A DNA stretch of 64,000 bases, taken from assembly GCA_905250075.1 (NCBI GenBank), contig CAJNOP010000009.1, positions 2,995,581-3,059,580 of the forward strand, in the 5' to 3' direction. A program made the position numbers and the translations under genes. This document shows positions 45,131 through 57,105 of the stretch, in pieces; position 1 is the stretch's first letter; each line of letters starts with the position of its first letter. The stretch is from Rotaria sp. Silwood1. Its lineage: Eukaryota > Rotifera > Eurotatoria > Philodinida > Philodinidae. Below the pieces are notes generated by a model. The model did not search any database. It was not told the origin of the DNA and saw nothing but the letters and a program-made list of their open reading frames with translations.

Positions 45131-46753
45131 TGTAGATAAATGATCAATTTTGCGAATCTATAAGTAAGACTACTATGGGAAATCGATTTTATGTCGTCTG
45201 TTTCTATGTAAATAAACCAATAAGAATATATTTCTTCAACTACTATAAATATTCAACATTAAAATTTCAAATGTTTATGTGAGAAAATTGAAATTTATTC
45301 TGTTCGATACAAAAGAAAACACTTATCTGGTAGGATGTGACTCATATAAACAATAATCGATTCATTTGACAACGAACTCTTTTTTTTTGTCGAGTAATTT
45401 TGGATGAAATAATTCATCGTCTTTGGTTACAATAGAGGTCTCTTTGCTTTATTGAATTTATTGGCCAGATGAAATATATGAAAATAATATCAGACAGATA
45501 TGCATTTTTATTTCGATAGATTCGAACACTACATAGTAAAATCATCTCTTTTGATATTTTTATGTTCTTATTTCGTTTGTAAAATGCTTTAGATAATAAT
45601 ATCAGTTATATTATTATTCAGCAATTTCCTCTCGTATAAAAGCATAATCATGTTTGTTCTCCAAAGAAACGAACTGTTTTTGAGTTTCTTTTGATTTGTT
45701 AAGCTACATTCGATGTAGATTGTGTTTGTTTCACATAATTGTTAGTTTCTTTATTGTTGTAACCAAGATGATGAATTTTTCATCGATTTTTTTACTGAAG
45801 TATTTTCAGGAAAAGCGTTGGTATTATGTGTCATTGTTCACGTTTATTAAATAAAATATATTGGCTGAAACAGAAGCTTGACTAACTCAATTTAATCGAA
45901 TTTTATCTATTACTGTCAAAACTTTAAGTATGTTCTACATATTTATGAATATTAGACATGAGCTCTAATAGAAGCTATACTGTTTGAACTCTAATAGAGT
46001 TTCTCTCTCAAAACAACGTTCTCTCATAAGGCAAAGAGTGAGTGGAGCTCTCATAACCAATAGTTCTATGTCGAGAGGGCATCAAACAAATGTATTGGAT
46101 ATGCATTTCTATTTAGGTCGATCGAAATGAATATTGCTTAAGATAAGTTTTTATTTCAGTAGATGGTCGAGAAACAACGACTATAGGATAGTAAACACCG
46201 TGTATGCAGACAGAGTATAACGATTTGATCAGATGTATCAATACAGGCAGGGTTTTATCCGTAGCTTAAATATACAGTTTGACGCTGGAACAATTTGTCG
46301 CGGATGATTCGTCGCATGGAAAATTCATCACAAGACAGTTCGTTGCATCGACAGCGTATGGGTGCAGGTGCTGAGTTAGGAATGCAATTATATTGTCACT
46401 CTCACCGACATCCACATTCATATCCACACGCTCACACCCTCTTAATACTTCGGATTTTATTAATGACATTCATCTTAGGAAAGACGATACAAGTGAATAC
46501 CGTTCAATTAGCTCATGTTAACAACAAGATATATAATCTGGTGAAGCATATTAAATCTGGTTAGGTGAGTTTTGCATTCGAGAAGAGTTTGCCTCCTTGT
46601 TAGAGATAGCATTTCGATACAGAAAAGACTAATATAACGAAAAGAGTGTGAGTAAAGTGAAGACTTACACACACCCAAACGTCAACAACCACAGTCACAC
46701 ATCAAATTTCGTTTTCATTGATTGTGACAATATATAGTCAAGCTGTATTAGGT
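45131..46753. other. Intergenic stretch with telomere-like patches
   Basis: No gene supported. At 46360-46445 and 46655-46705 there are C-rich CACCC/CACAC words with a facing GTATGGGTGCAGGTG, similar to patches at 31.5 kb and 49.5 kb. Confidence 0.4.
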
Positions 46754-49141
46754 TCACGCTCTTGGTTTTTGGCGTATTTTTCGGATATTTTCTATAATTA
46801 GAATTACATCTTCGTGCTGATCTCCATAGTTTGCTAGGTAGATTGCTAAACTTTCCGAGAAATATCTCAATGCTTCTGAGTAGTCATGTATCGTCTCAAA
46901 GTAGGCTATTCCTAGAAACTTCAACTGTGAAACAATCTTTGGATGATCGGGTGAATGAAGTTGGCGCCGTATATCTAGAATATACTTCCAGTGAGCGATA
47001 CCATCGTCGAACTTGCCTTCGTCTAGAGCAATAGCACCTAGCATTGTAAGACAATCAATTGTGAGCAGTTCCTTACGAGGCGTGCATTTTTCGCGGACTG
47101 ACAAGTCTTTTTTATAGTATCGGCGTTGCTCTGTAGCTTCACATATATCTCCCACTGTCATGAGCGTCGAGGCAACACGAGGATGGTTATCACCAGAAAT
47201 CATCTTCTGTGAGGCTAACTGTTTTTCACAAAATATTAATGCCGTAATCTTACCGCTTTTCTTCTTGTAGGCCTTAGTCAACCGATCGAGATGTACAGAG
47301 AGATCGGGATGATCAGTTGGTAAATATTCTTCTTCCATCTCTAGACGACGATAGAAGTCGATGGTACGATCTAGATCCCATTTTTCTTCATAAACTGATC
47401 CAACCAATCCTAGGCTACACACAATATCAAAATGTGGAGTAGGAAGGACTCTCGTGTATATGTCAAGAGCATGATTATACCATACTAGAGCATTGTCTAG
47501 TTCTCCTTTTGACTGGTACACACTGCCAATATTTAAAAGAGTATGACATTTATCTAAATGATCACATAGATAGTTCTTCTCTTCTATTGCCAAAGTTTGA
47601 TGAAGATATTCAAGCGCGCAATCAAAGTCTTCCTTGAGTTTGTAAATGAGTCCCATATTGTGTAACGGCCCAGCAATTAATGGATGATTCGCAGACAATG
47701 TAGCTCGAAAAATTCGATAAGCGTCTTCATAATGTTTCAGTGCCAAGTTCAACTCACCTTTCGCTGCATATACATTACCGATGTTGTTATGGACAAATGA
47801 TATATCTGAATGGTTTGATGGAAGATTGTGAAGTAGTTTGTTGAAATAACACCCCGCTCGATCAACTAGCGCTAATTTATTGAGTAATAACCGCCCAAAT
47901 GAAATCAAAGGACTGCAAAGTTTCATTTCGTCTTCTTGTAGTTTCATGTAGTGTTCGATACGAGTTGATCCTTCAGTAGTTGTACTCAGAGAAACCCTCC
48001 ACATTTTGAGCGTACTATCTATTTCCACACGGTCAATTTTGAATGTAGCATTGAGTTCAAACAATACTTCCTGTTCACCTTTCACTTTACTATACTTATC
48101 GATATCTACAAACACAACCGCACTCATGTTCGGTTCAGCATTGATTTCGAAGATACAAATTTGTATATCAGTTGCCACGCAAAGTTGGTGAGTGAAAACC
48201 AATGCGACATCCATATTCCTTGAAGTTGATAAAAATCCATTAGTAGAAATGAGAGTTTCAATGCTCTTGTGCAGTTTCTCGAATTCTTCGTTTGGAATTT
48301 ATTGACCTGTATAGAGCTTTAACGTACCGCCAGTCTTCAATACTTTGCTTTCTTTTTTCAACGCGTCGTACAAATTGATTATGTAAAATCGGAATGCATA
48401 AAGCAATTCAATGTCTTTGGTGCGAATAGCTTTGTTCAGCCATTTACAATGAAGACTTTCGTCCGTATACCATTCGATTGCTTTTTCACGAAAATAGAAC
48501 TTGCAAAATCGCTCGATCTTCTTCATTTCTTCCTTACTCATTACATAGTAATTGAAGCTCGTTGTAAGCAGTTCATTTTTTGCTTGATCATCTTGAGGCA
48601 TCTTTTTTAAAACGTAGAGCAGAAGTTGATACCATAAAAAGGAAGCTGAATCTTTAGACGGATCTCGTGTGGCTTTCTGTTTTTGATCAAAGAGGCTAAA
48701 TGTAAAAATTGTTTCTCTACGATTTCCATTGTACCACAAAGAATCTGTAACAGTTCATCTTGCATGATAAAGAATATCGACAAACTTCGAATATGAAGAC
48801 ATAAGTTTAACGTGATACGCGAGATTTCTGCAGAAGATAAAAACAGCGACGAGACTCCGAAGCTTGTGAACTTGTGAACGAACATCTCGGGCTAATGCTC
48901 CAGAAATGATCAGAAGAATTTCTTCGCCTTACATCGATTTGATCACATCAACACGTCGTGTACTATCGGTATAGAATTGAGCAACAGGATTGAATTCAAG
49001 CAAAAGAGTTTGCGTGTGCAAAGAATCTTAAGAATTATCGATGTTGACATCGAGCCAGATGAGTCGAATGTTTTCCTTATTTTTCGACGTGTCTGCCGGT
49101 TGAAGATCCCAACAAGTAGACGCATTGAGGCTGTTTGCCAT
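46754..49141 (-). pseudogene. ART-TPR fusion pseudogene (ADP-ribosyltransferase plus kinesin-light-chain-like TPRs)
   Basis: One frame runs from ATG 49141 to TAG 46754 (about 795 codons) but is broken by stops at 49030-49028, 48931-48929, 48757-48755 and 48301-48299. Between about 48780 and 48715 the coding sense moves to another frame and back, indicating two compensating indels. The N-terminal part (IRLIWLDVNIDNS, then a GALARDV..VHKLRSLVAVFIFCRN segment) is the region that precedes the ART domain in bdelloid ART-TPR proteins. The ART core has NGFLSTSRN (STS) and GEQEVLFEL (ExE), but the first catalytic position, expected Arg in a Y-R-G context, is Thr (LYTGQ), directly before the fourth stop. 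The C-terminal 350 residues are about seven to eight TPRs (HNNIGNVYAAKGELNLALKH, LLNIGSVYQSKGELDNALVW) and still open. The 486-codon ORF from 48214 might be expressed alone as a TPR protein. Confidence 0.85.
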
Positions 49142-50565
49142 TTTCGTCGAAAGATGTTGGTACTTTTTATTTGCTTGTCGCTCGAAACACTTACTTCTAA
49201 CGTAAAATAGTGACCAAAATGTAAAAAAAACAGGAGCTATTTATTTGCTAATGCGTCCTGCATTTTCACTGAGTTTATTGCGCAGCGTATGTGCGTGGCA
49301 AATTATTGGTTGTTATTATGACTGCATGCATCACAAAGGGATATGCTATTGCTGTGTAATATTTTCTTCGAAACTACTATAAAAGCTCTCCAATGATTTA
49401 CAACGACTATTCCGTGAAGAAATCTCAGTATTTTCAACTCAATTGAGCACAACTCTCCTACACATCTTGAGGGTATGGGTGTGGGTGTAGGTTGGGTTGT
49501 AGGGTGTGACTGTAGGTGTAGGTTTCGGTGTAGGGCGTGAGTGTAAAAGTATGGCTTGGATGCGGGTGTGTTGCTATGACTGCATGTGTCACTGTTACTC
49601 TGATGTGAGTTTGTTTGTGCATGTGAGCACCTCACCCACGCAGACACACCAATATATCAACGCCTCAAATCGACATCCACACCCATGTTCATTCTCTTCT
49701 TTTAGTTTTTATCAAAGAAAAGAGTTAGTCAAATTTGGATCCAATATTTTCATTCGAGAAATGACACAGTTCAGTATGGTCATTGTCATTCGAGTTGTTA
49801 GTTCATAATCGCTAATTGAGAGTTGTTTGTAAGAGAATTGGTCATTCTAAAATATTTCATCTTGAGTGAATCAAATTATCGAAGTCTTTCAATGATATGA
49901 AAAATTTGATCGTAAATTATCAGAATCAATGATGATGGAGAACATGCCGCCACGCCGATTCTTTCTCTTATTTACAAACGACTCACATTACAAAAAGACA
50001 TTGATTTCTGTAGATTATGCTTGTGAAAATGAAAAACTGATGTGTCATGCTAAAAATTAATAAATAAAATGAAACTCAATATCCACAATGTCGAACTGAT
50101 GAATGTCGTTTATAAATGGAATTATTTCAACATATATAACATTCGACTAGATTGCAATGGAGCACTGTATTTGGAGTAGACCAAATGATACGTCTTTCTA
50201 TCAGCTCAACTTTGCGAATGATTCGTTAAATCAACTTAAATTGATATTATGTTTTGAGATATGGAAACTTTGTTCTATTTGAATCTGTTCGAAATGATGT
50301 CTTAATGGATATTGTCGTGTTGTTTTTTTTTGGCACATGCGATCTGCTAATCTCAATCATTCAATTGAAATCTCGAACTCATGGTCACTTCCTCAAAAAC
50401 TCTAAATAGCACATACAAATAATACAGTATCATTAATAGTCAATTGAATTTATTGGGTGTGATTATCAATAAATGATCGAACAAGTGGTCAAGTTATTGT
50501 GAGGAAATGATGAAAAAATTGATTTTATTGAAAACTAAAATGCAGTAATGGTAGAGTCACAATTC
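49142..50565. other. Intergenic stretch with degenerate telomere-like repeats
   Basis: 49468-49535 is a run of GGGTGTGG/TGTAGG-type words (GGGTATGGGTGTGGGTGTAG, GTAGGGTGTGAC, GTAGGTGTAGG). Opposite-orientation C-rich words lie at 49625-49690 (CTCACCCACGCAGACACACC, CATCCACACCCATG). No gene supported. Confidence 0.5.
49468..49690. repeat. Interstitial TGTGGG/TGTAGG-like tract with inverted C-rich partner
   Basis: About 65 bp of degenerate G-rich hexamers followed, 100 bp later, by C-rich complementary words. Bdelloid telomeres have been reported as TGTGGG-type repeats, so this may be an interstitial telomere-like remnant or the ends of a small element. Confidence 0.5.
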
Positions 50566-52023
50566 TTAACTAACAGCAGGTTTGATATCGCCCTTGATGA
50601 TCATATCTGCCGGAGCACGCTGTTGCCATTCAGTAAATGCGCCCTAAAATATGAGAACATAAGTTAAATATTAAAAAAATACTGTCAAAAATTTTTCTAG
50701 TCTTAAATACTAAACTATCATTAGATTTCGAACGATACGGTAGTTTTATTTTTACACATTAGCAGTTCTCTTTTTCGGAGTCATTTTCCACAGATGATGT
50801 TAAGATCATTTAACGTCAATAGATGTGATGCATGTTATGTTATTGAATTCCACTTTTTCGTGGCCTCTTACCATATAAACGGGATGTTCTTTTTGACCAA
50901 GTAAATGAGCAACAAAAGCCAGTACACTAGCTGTTATTCCACCTTGACACGTGTAAACGGCGGGTTTCGACAGGTCAACACCAGCTTTTTGGAATACTTG
51001 AGCAAAAACAAAAATTAGTTAAATATATGGTCAATCATGACAGCTTACTTTCTGCCAGTTGATCTTTTGATTTCAAGTATTGATTAGCTTGATCGAACAA
51101 CGACCCGTAAGGCAAATGCACGGCATTAGGCATATGACCGGCCTCGGTACCTAAAGAAAAATAAACATCATGATAAGAAAAATGTTGCACTTTAGATCCA
51201 ACTATAAGATTGCTTCTATGTTCGATTACATTTGAACAGAATTGTTCTGCAAAAATATCATTTTCACTCACCATAGAATAGATTTGGTGGTCGTGCATCA
51301 ACAACTTGCACACGTTGAGGGCTATTGGTGTCTAAAGAGAGATTCGATACCATTTGATCGAAATATCGCACCATTTGTTCGTTCAATTTCACGGTAAACT
51401 TTTTCTTCTGAAATATCAAATGATTTTGTCGAATATTTCGTAAACTAAGATATTCTACCTCTTTTTTCGGGTGATTAACCTCCGACGTTTCAATTTCATT
51501 GATTTCTCTTACCCATGCTTGAAAGCCACCATTAAGAATCGACACATTATCGACACCATAGGTCTAGAAACACTCACTTTGAATATAGACAAACTTCACT
51601 AATAATTTTTTGCGTACCTTAAGCAAAAACCAAGCACGACCAGCAGCAAAAAAACCTGCTGCTGAACGATCATAGAGAACAATATGATCTTCATTCGAAA
51701 TCCCTAAACGTGTTAGGTAGTCTTCGAAACTTTTCACATCAGGTAAACCACGTGGAATGAATGCCGTTGGCGTAGTATATTCCAATTGATCAAAATATTG
51801 AGCAGTCGGAATATGACCTCTAGGAAAAGCATTCAATCACTTATTTAGTACAGACAAAAAATTATGAATTTAAACCAGTAGACAAAACGTACTCTTTAAA
51901 ATTAGCTTCAACTTGCTTGCCGATATCTGCTTCGAGTACTACAACCTGTGGTGGTGACACTTGAAGAAGCTCTTTTAATTCTTGACATGAAATCACTTGT
52001 AGAATCGTCTTTGTCGATGTCAT
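50566..52023 (-). CDS. MPST: Two-domain rhodanese, 3-mercaptopyruvate/thiosulfate sulfurtransferase type, six exons
   Basis: Exons 52023-51893, 51819-51618, 51563-51272, 51150-51049, 50996-50872 and 50643-50566, with GT-AG introns of 73, 54, 121, 52 and 228 bp. The total of 930 nt gives 309 aa, the usual MPST length. The first rhodanese domain (GHIPTAQYFDQLEYT..FIPRGLPDVKSFEDYLTRLGISNEDHIVLYDRSAAGFFAAGRAWFLLKTYGVDNVSILNGGFQAW) is non-catalytic, as usual. The second (VQVVDARPPNLFYG..EAGHMPNAVHLPYGSLFD..) ends in the active-site loop VYTCQGGITASV with Cys259. The loop CQGGITA differs from the common CGSGVTA. The enzyme moves sulfur from 3-mercaptopyruvate or thiosulfate to thiols or cyanide, in cytosol or mitochondria. 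No clear mitochondrial presequence is visible (MTSTKTILQVISCQELKELL). It ends WQQRAPADMIIKGDIKPAVS. Confidence 0.92.
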
Positions 52024-55000
52024 CTAGAAAAGAAAATAATCACTTGCTTTTCTCATGTAACATTCTGCTATATTATGACCTTCATATAATAAGAACAAAA
52101 CAAAAATAAAAAAGACAAATCACTGAAAAATAAAAGATACAATGATCCATCACTCACAAATATATACACGTTCGGCAACAACAGCTAGCCGTATGTTTCT
52201 CAACGTGCACATTTGAATCAGTTAGATCGAAAAATTGGTATTTTTGTAATATCACTTCTAAAATACGATTGACAAAAATGCAAAAAAAAATAAAACTAAA
52301 ACCTAACCCATTTATAATGAAAACTTGTGGAATATATGAGAAAAACAATAGTGATACTTGATAACTTTTTCGGGGTGTTTTTTGAGATCGATAGCGAACT
52401 ATTTCCTATAAATGTTTTTGTCATGTTTAATTTTTGTTTCGTCCCACAGAAATAAATTGTACACAACCTCAATGAACAATTATTCATGTTTTCTGTGACA
52501 TAATTGCGATCGCTAAGAATTGCTGAAGTATATAGGTAGAAATATGAACCTTCACCTTGTTCCACAGACTGTGATAGATTTTTCGATTTTATTTTTTGGA
52601 CCTTTTTACCATAAATTTATTGTTTCACATTTTAATTACCTTGTGAAAATTTAGAAAAATGATGTCAATGATTTTGTCACGGTCTTTAATAGTATTAACA
52701 ATTTTCAATCTGCTGATCTTTGATTCCATCGAAACCTATTATCGATGTATTAAGGTTTCTTGATCACAATTAAAATGGTTCTATCATATTTCACATTTTT
52801 ATTTGCCTGCTGTATAATAAATAGTTTCCTACGATTATATAAATACTGTAGAAAAGGTATAAATATTCGCTTATGCAACAATCATCTACGTCAAACTTAT
52901 CGTTTCTAATTAGCCGACATTAGTAGAAAAATGATTAGAACACACTCGGCACTATCTGATTCACTCATTCTTGCTCAAAGGTTTTGCTATGATTGGGATA
53001 CATATTTGAATAGAAAATAACATGTTCAACGAATCATACATCAAGTTAGTTTTTATTATTATATTACAATAAACTAGAGACACTCATCTATAATCAAAAT
53101 AGGCTTTATATTTCGAATGGTAAGTTCTACTAGCTCAGATAGTAGCTTTTAACAATATGAAAAAACATAATGTAAAAAAATTGTACATTCTTGAAAGAGT
53201 CATCCATGTTAAAAAAGACTTTGAACTCATTCTCTCTTACTTTATGCAGTTACTCACTGTTACTTTCTACGTGCTGCTCATGTTTGCATTTATGCGTCGA
53301 CTTGATATGTGTGAAAAAATTAATGCAGTATAGAGCGTAACACATGTCTTATATGCGTGGCGTTTTGTTATTCTTTTTCTCAACGTCTTTTTGCTCTCGT
53401 TTGCCATACTTTTCGTTCTTTTTGCGATCATTGGTATCGCTTTTTTTTTTCGTTCTTATCGAAATTACCACAATGAAAAAAAAATGTGACAATACAAAGG
53501 CAAAAGCTAGCCTTAGCGAACGAAAAGAAAAAAGAAAAATTTAGAAGACATCTGCTATTGCTCAACCATGAAATATGATAATGCAGAAAAAAAAAGTAGT
53601 TTCATATTGTGTTTCGAAACCCATGAAACTGTACTTACTTCAGTAGAAAGAAGATTGAAGTAGGGTACATAAAAATTACAGTTTTGAGAAATTCTTGCAT
53701 CAAAACTTTCAGACAACACCATTATTGCAGTCAGTCAACATCAAACAATAAAGAAAGAAAATAGAGTATTGGGTACTATGCAGGTCAAGCGCATTTGCAT
53801 GCTGTTGTTGTTCGTTGAAAAGACATTTGAATATAATCTACAGTAATAATATTGTTGTATAATTTTATTGGATCTTCAATTAGACTCTGTTTCGTTGTTC
53901 TAAATGTCATAAAATATTTATACAGATCATCTGATTGTTTCAGAATTTAAATGGCGCGATAATCATCAATATAGATCACACATTTTGATTGCTTCACATT
54001 CACATAAGGAAATAAAACATGTGTTTTTCTAGTAAAGGCAAACTACAGGAAAAAGTATTGAGCTTAGAGTATGTTTTGATTCTTTTTGAAAATATCCTAC
54101 TATCAGTAGTATACATAACTCAACGAATGAGTCTATGAAAATGGTTTTACTACAAACGACGTAAAGAATTGCAATACCGAAATAAAACTTGATAGCCGAT
54201 TTTGTAGAAAAAAGTAACATTTTAGGACCTATCGATATTAAAGAATGCAAACAAGATGTTGAACAAGACTCTTTTACTGCTTGATTATATGATAACTTGG
54301 TTACGAATTTAATGATTCTTTAAGACTGCTAATTCTTTTATGGTATCTTTACGCTTTTTGACTTTATTACCAAGTAGATTGTCATTGTTGATGTAGGATG
54401 AAAAGACAACACCTTTCGAAAAGTGTTTTTTAAGGGTAGAGAAAGAAACGGTAGCAAGCGTATGACATTAATTTCTTTAACTAATTTATACATGTTTTTG
54501 CAATTTAGTTTGGAAGATATTTTTCTATTAGAAACAGTTTCTCATTCAAGTGATAGGTGATATTTACCCTTGATCAATATATTCAATCTCAAAGGTGTTG
54601 TTCTATCAATTATGGCAAGGAAAATAATAATTTGTACATTGTTTTATCAGTGTTAAATAATTATCATGTGCGAATAAAATATGAAAGCTAGACAAATATT
54701 TTTATTGCTCAAGAGTTTACTGGAAACTTGGTATCTTTGAAGATTTCGTATCTCAAGAACATAAAAGCTGCCAAATAATACAATAACTAGAAGAGTGAAG
54801 ATTAAGGATATATTTGCGAAACACGAGAAATGGATTAGTGTATCAGATTATTTCTAATGTCATGGAGATTATTGGATAAATATATTTATATAATAGACAA
54901 ATAAAGTAAATCAGACGTATATTTCTACAACAGTCTTTGAGTACAAAAAAAAACAGTAAGTGTACTTCTACATCTTATTGGGATATTGATGAAATTTAGT

Positions 55001-57105
55001 ATAGATGACAGTAATGAAGAAATTTCAAAAGTTTATATTAGATAAAAAAAGAGATCAATCTTATTTAAAATTTTCAAACAAGTAGTACGTCCATAGTTTT
55101 TTTACATCATCGAATAGAAAGTAAAATGTATGTTTAACTACATTGCTGCAACAAACTTATTTCCACGTTCACTTTAAAAATCATCACCAACGAAATAACT
55201 TTGACTGGTTTTCTCCTCCGATCTCAAGGATCTTTAACTTATAAATCATGTAAAGTGGCCTAGACAAGACTATGAAGGTCGTTAGGATAACTCTCAATGT
55301 GCATTTTAGTTGTGAAAAGCTCCAGCTTTCTATCTCTTTTCTCCCTAGAGCTACATAGTTTTTCCTGAAAAAGCAAAACACACCTGGTTCTCCAAAGCCT
55401 ACAAAACTACTTCTTTCTGTTTTCAGTGCTTTGATTGGATTTAGATATATCGCATTGGTAGCACTGTTGGTTTGTAATTTGATTCCTGAAAACAGCCAGT
55501 ACATTCATAACGGGAGAACAAATAGGAAGTATCAAGAAAGAAATTAGAAAGAACATTCTTACTTGAAGGAGGAACGTAGTTAAACGTTTATGTAAGTATA
55601 TGATAGTTCATGTATTCATGATGAGTCAGAGAGGTTCCTCTCGATCATACACACATTTTATTCAGAATCGATTACAATATATAAAAGTTTTTGTACTTAG
55701 AATAGATGTTAAAAGCTGTCAGATAGCCACTCATGGAATGCTTTTCTTCTCAGTTATGAATTTTTCAATATTATGTATCATAGTGGATTGTATCAATAAA
55801 AGAAAAAGAAATCATAATTTTTGAACGAAATAATAAAGTATATCTGAAAAGATTCCTTCAATTTTTGCTGTCGATTAATATATAGTTTTTTATTACAACA
55901 CGGAGTCTAATCTATGTACAACGTTTTAATTCATTATTGAACTTTGTTTCTCCAGTTCCGGTCAAAATAATTGGTGTCTAAATTTCTTCTTCTTAAAATC
56001 AATATTTCATTGTACTTAACATTCTAGCCGTGTATGTAGTAGATTCGAAATATTAGTTTTCCTTTATTCGATTCTGTTGTAAAATAATTCTCTATGAGCC
56101 ATAGGTCCAATTAGGACAGTGAATAATAACATGTTTTAATAGTTTATAACATGGTATGTCAATCCAACATGACAAAAAGTAAAAAAAGAAAATCTTTTGT
56201 CTATCCTTTTGACTCTTAGCAAAGTCTTAAATCAATATTTTTTTATTCAAAAAACTCTTTGCAAAATACAATCGCTTATCTATTTTTGGGCTTTTTTGTG
56301 TCAGGCGAAAAACTATGAATCGTCGCAATGAAGCAGATTTTGATGGAACATAAAATTGTACATTTCTATATTATTTGGTTGATAGAGACTTCGAAAATAT
56401 TCTTCTGTGAGAATGAACAATATTGTCGACTTTGAAGTAGAAGCATTTTGTTCTCTATGAAAGTATCTGGGATTGATTTTGTGAAAATAAGGCATTTTTT
56501 TGTAGAACGTGTACAATGTCTCACTTGATCAAGATATTGTTCAGGCCCCTTTTCTGTTGGTAGAAGAAAAATTCTTCCAAATGTTCAAAGTGATTGTCTC
56601 AGATATTACACTTCGTATTTTCTCTGAAGGTGGGATCTGAATTTTTTAAACATTTTTCACCTAAAATTTATTAGTTAATCTGTAACAGACGTACAAAATA
56701 AATTTTAGAAAAAAATTGATACAAATAGAAATAAAGGAACGATTTAATTATACCCAATGCTACCAGTCACTAATTAGCAAAAAATCTTAAGAAACGAGAA
56801 ATATACAAAATAACTGAAATAATTTGTGCAATGGTGATTTAAAACAATGTAATCAATAAGATTCTTTCATCAAAAAAAAGATCGAAAAGCTTTCAAAACC
56901 TCTTATAATCGGTCACTATCATACTAATTGGTTTCTATTAGTAATTGCGTTTCTTTAAATTTAATTTATAAACCTCATAGAATATGGCTAATAAATTCTG
57001 CGTCACAAATTCCTATCGAAATTTTGAATCTGTTTGCACAAGAAGTCTGAAATCTCCATTCTATTCACTTGATCGCTGTTTGTTTTGAGAAAATTTCAAT
57101 AGTCA
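52024..57105. other. Long AT-rich intergenic stretch
   Basis: About 5 kb without a supportable gene. Short ORFs at 53344, 54029, 55184 and 55600 have low-complexity or unmatched translations and no splice partners. Homopolymer A/T runs are frequent. Confidence 0.45.

Noticed and set aside
55184..55504. 106-residue minus-strand ORF
   Set aside because: No recognisable family, and the flanks show no exon continuation.
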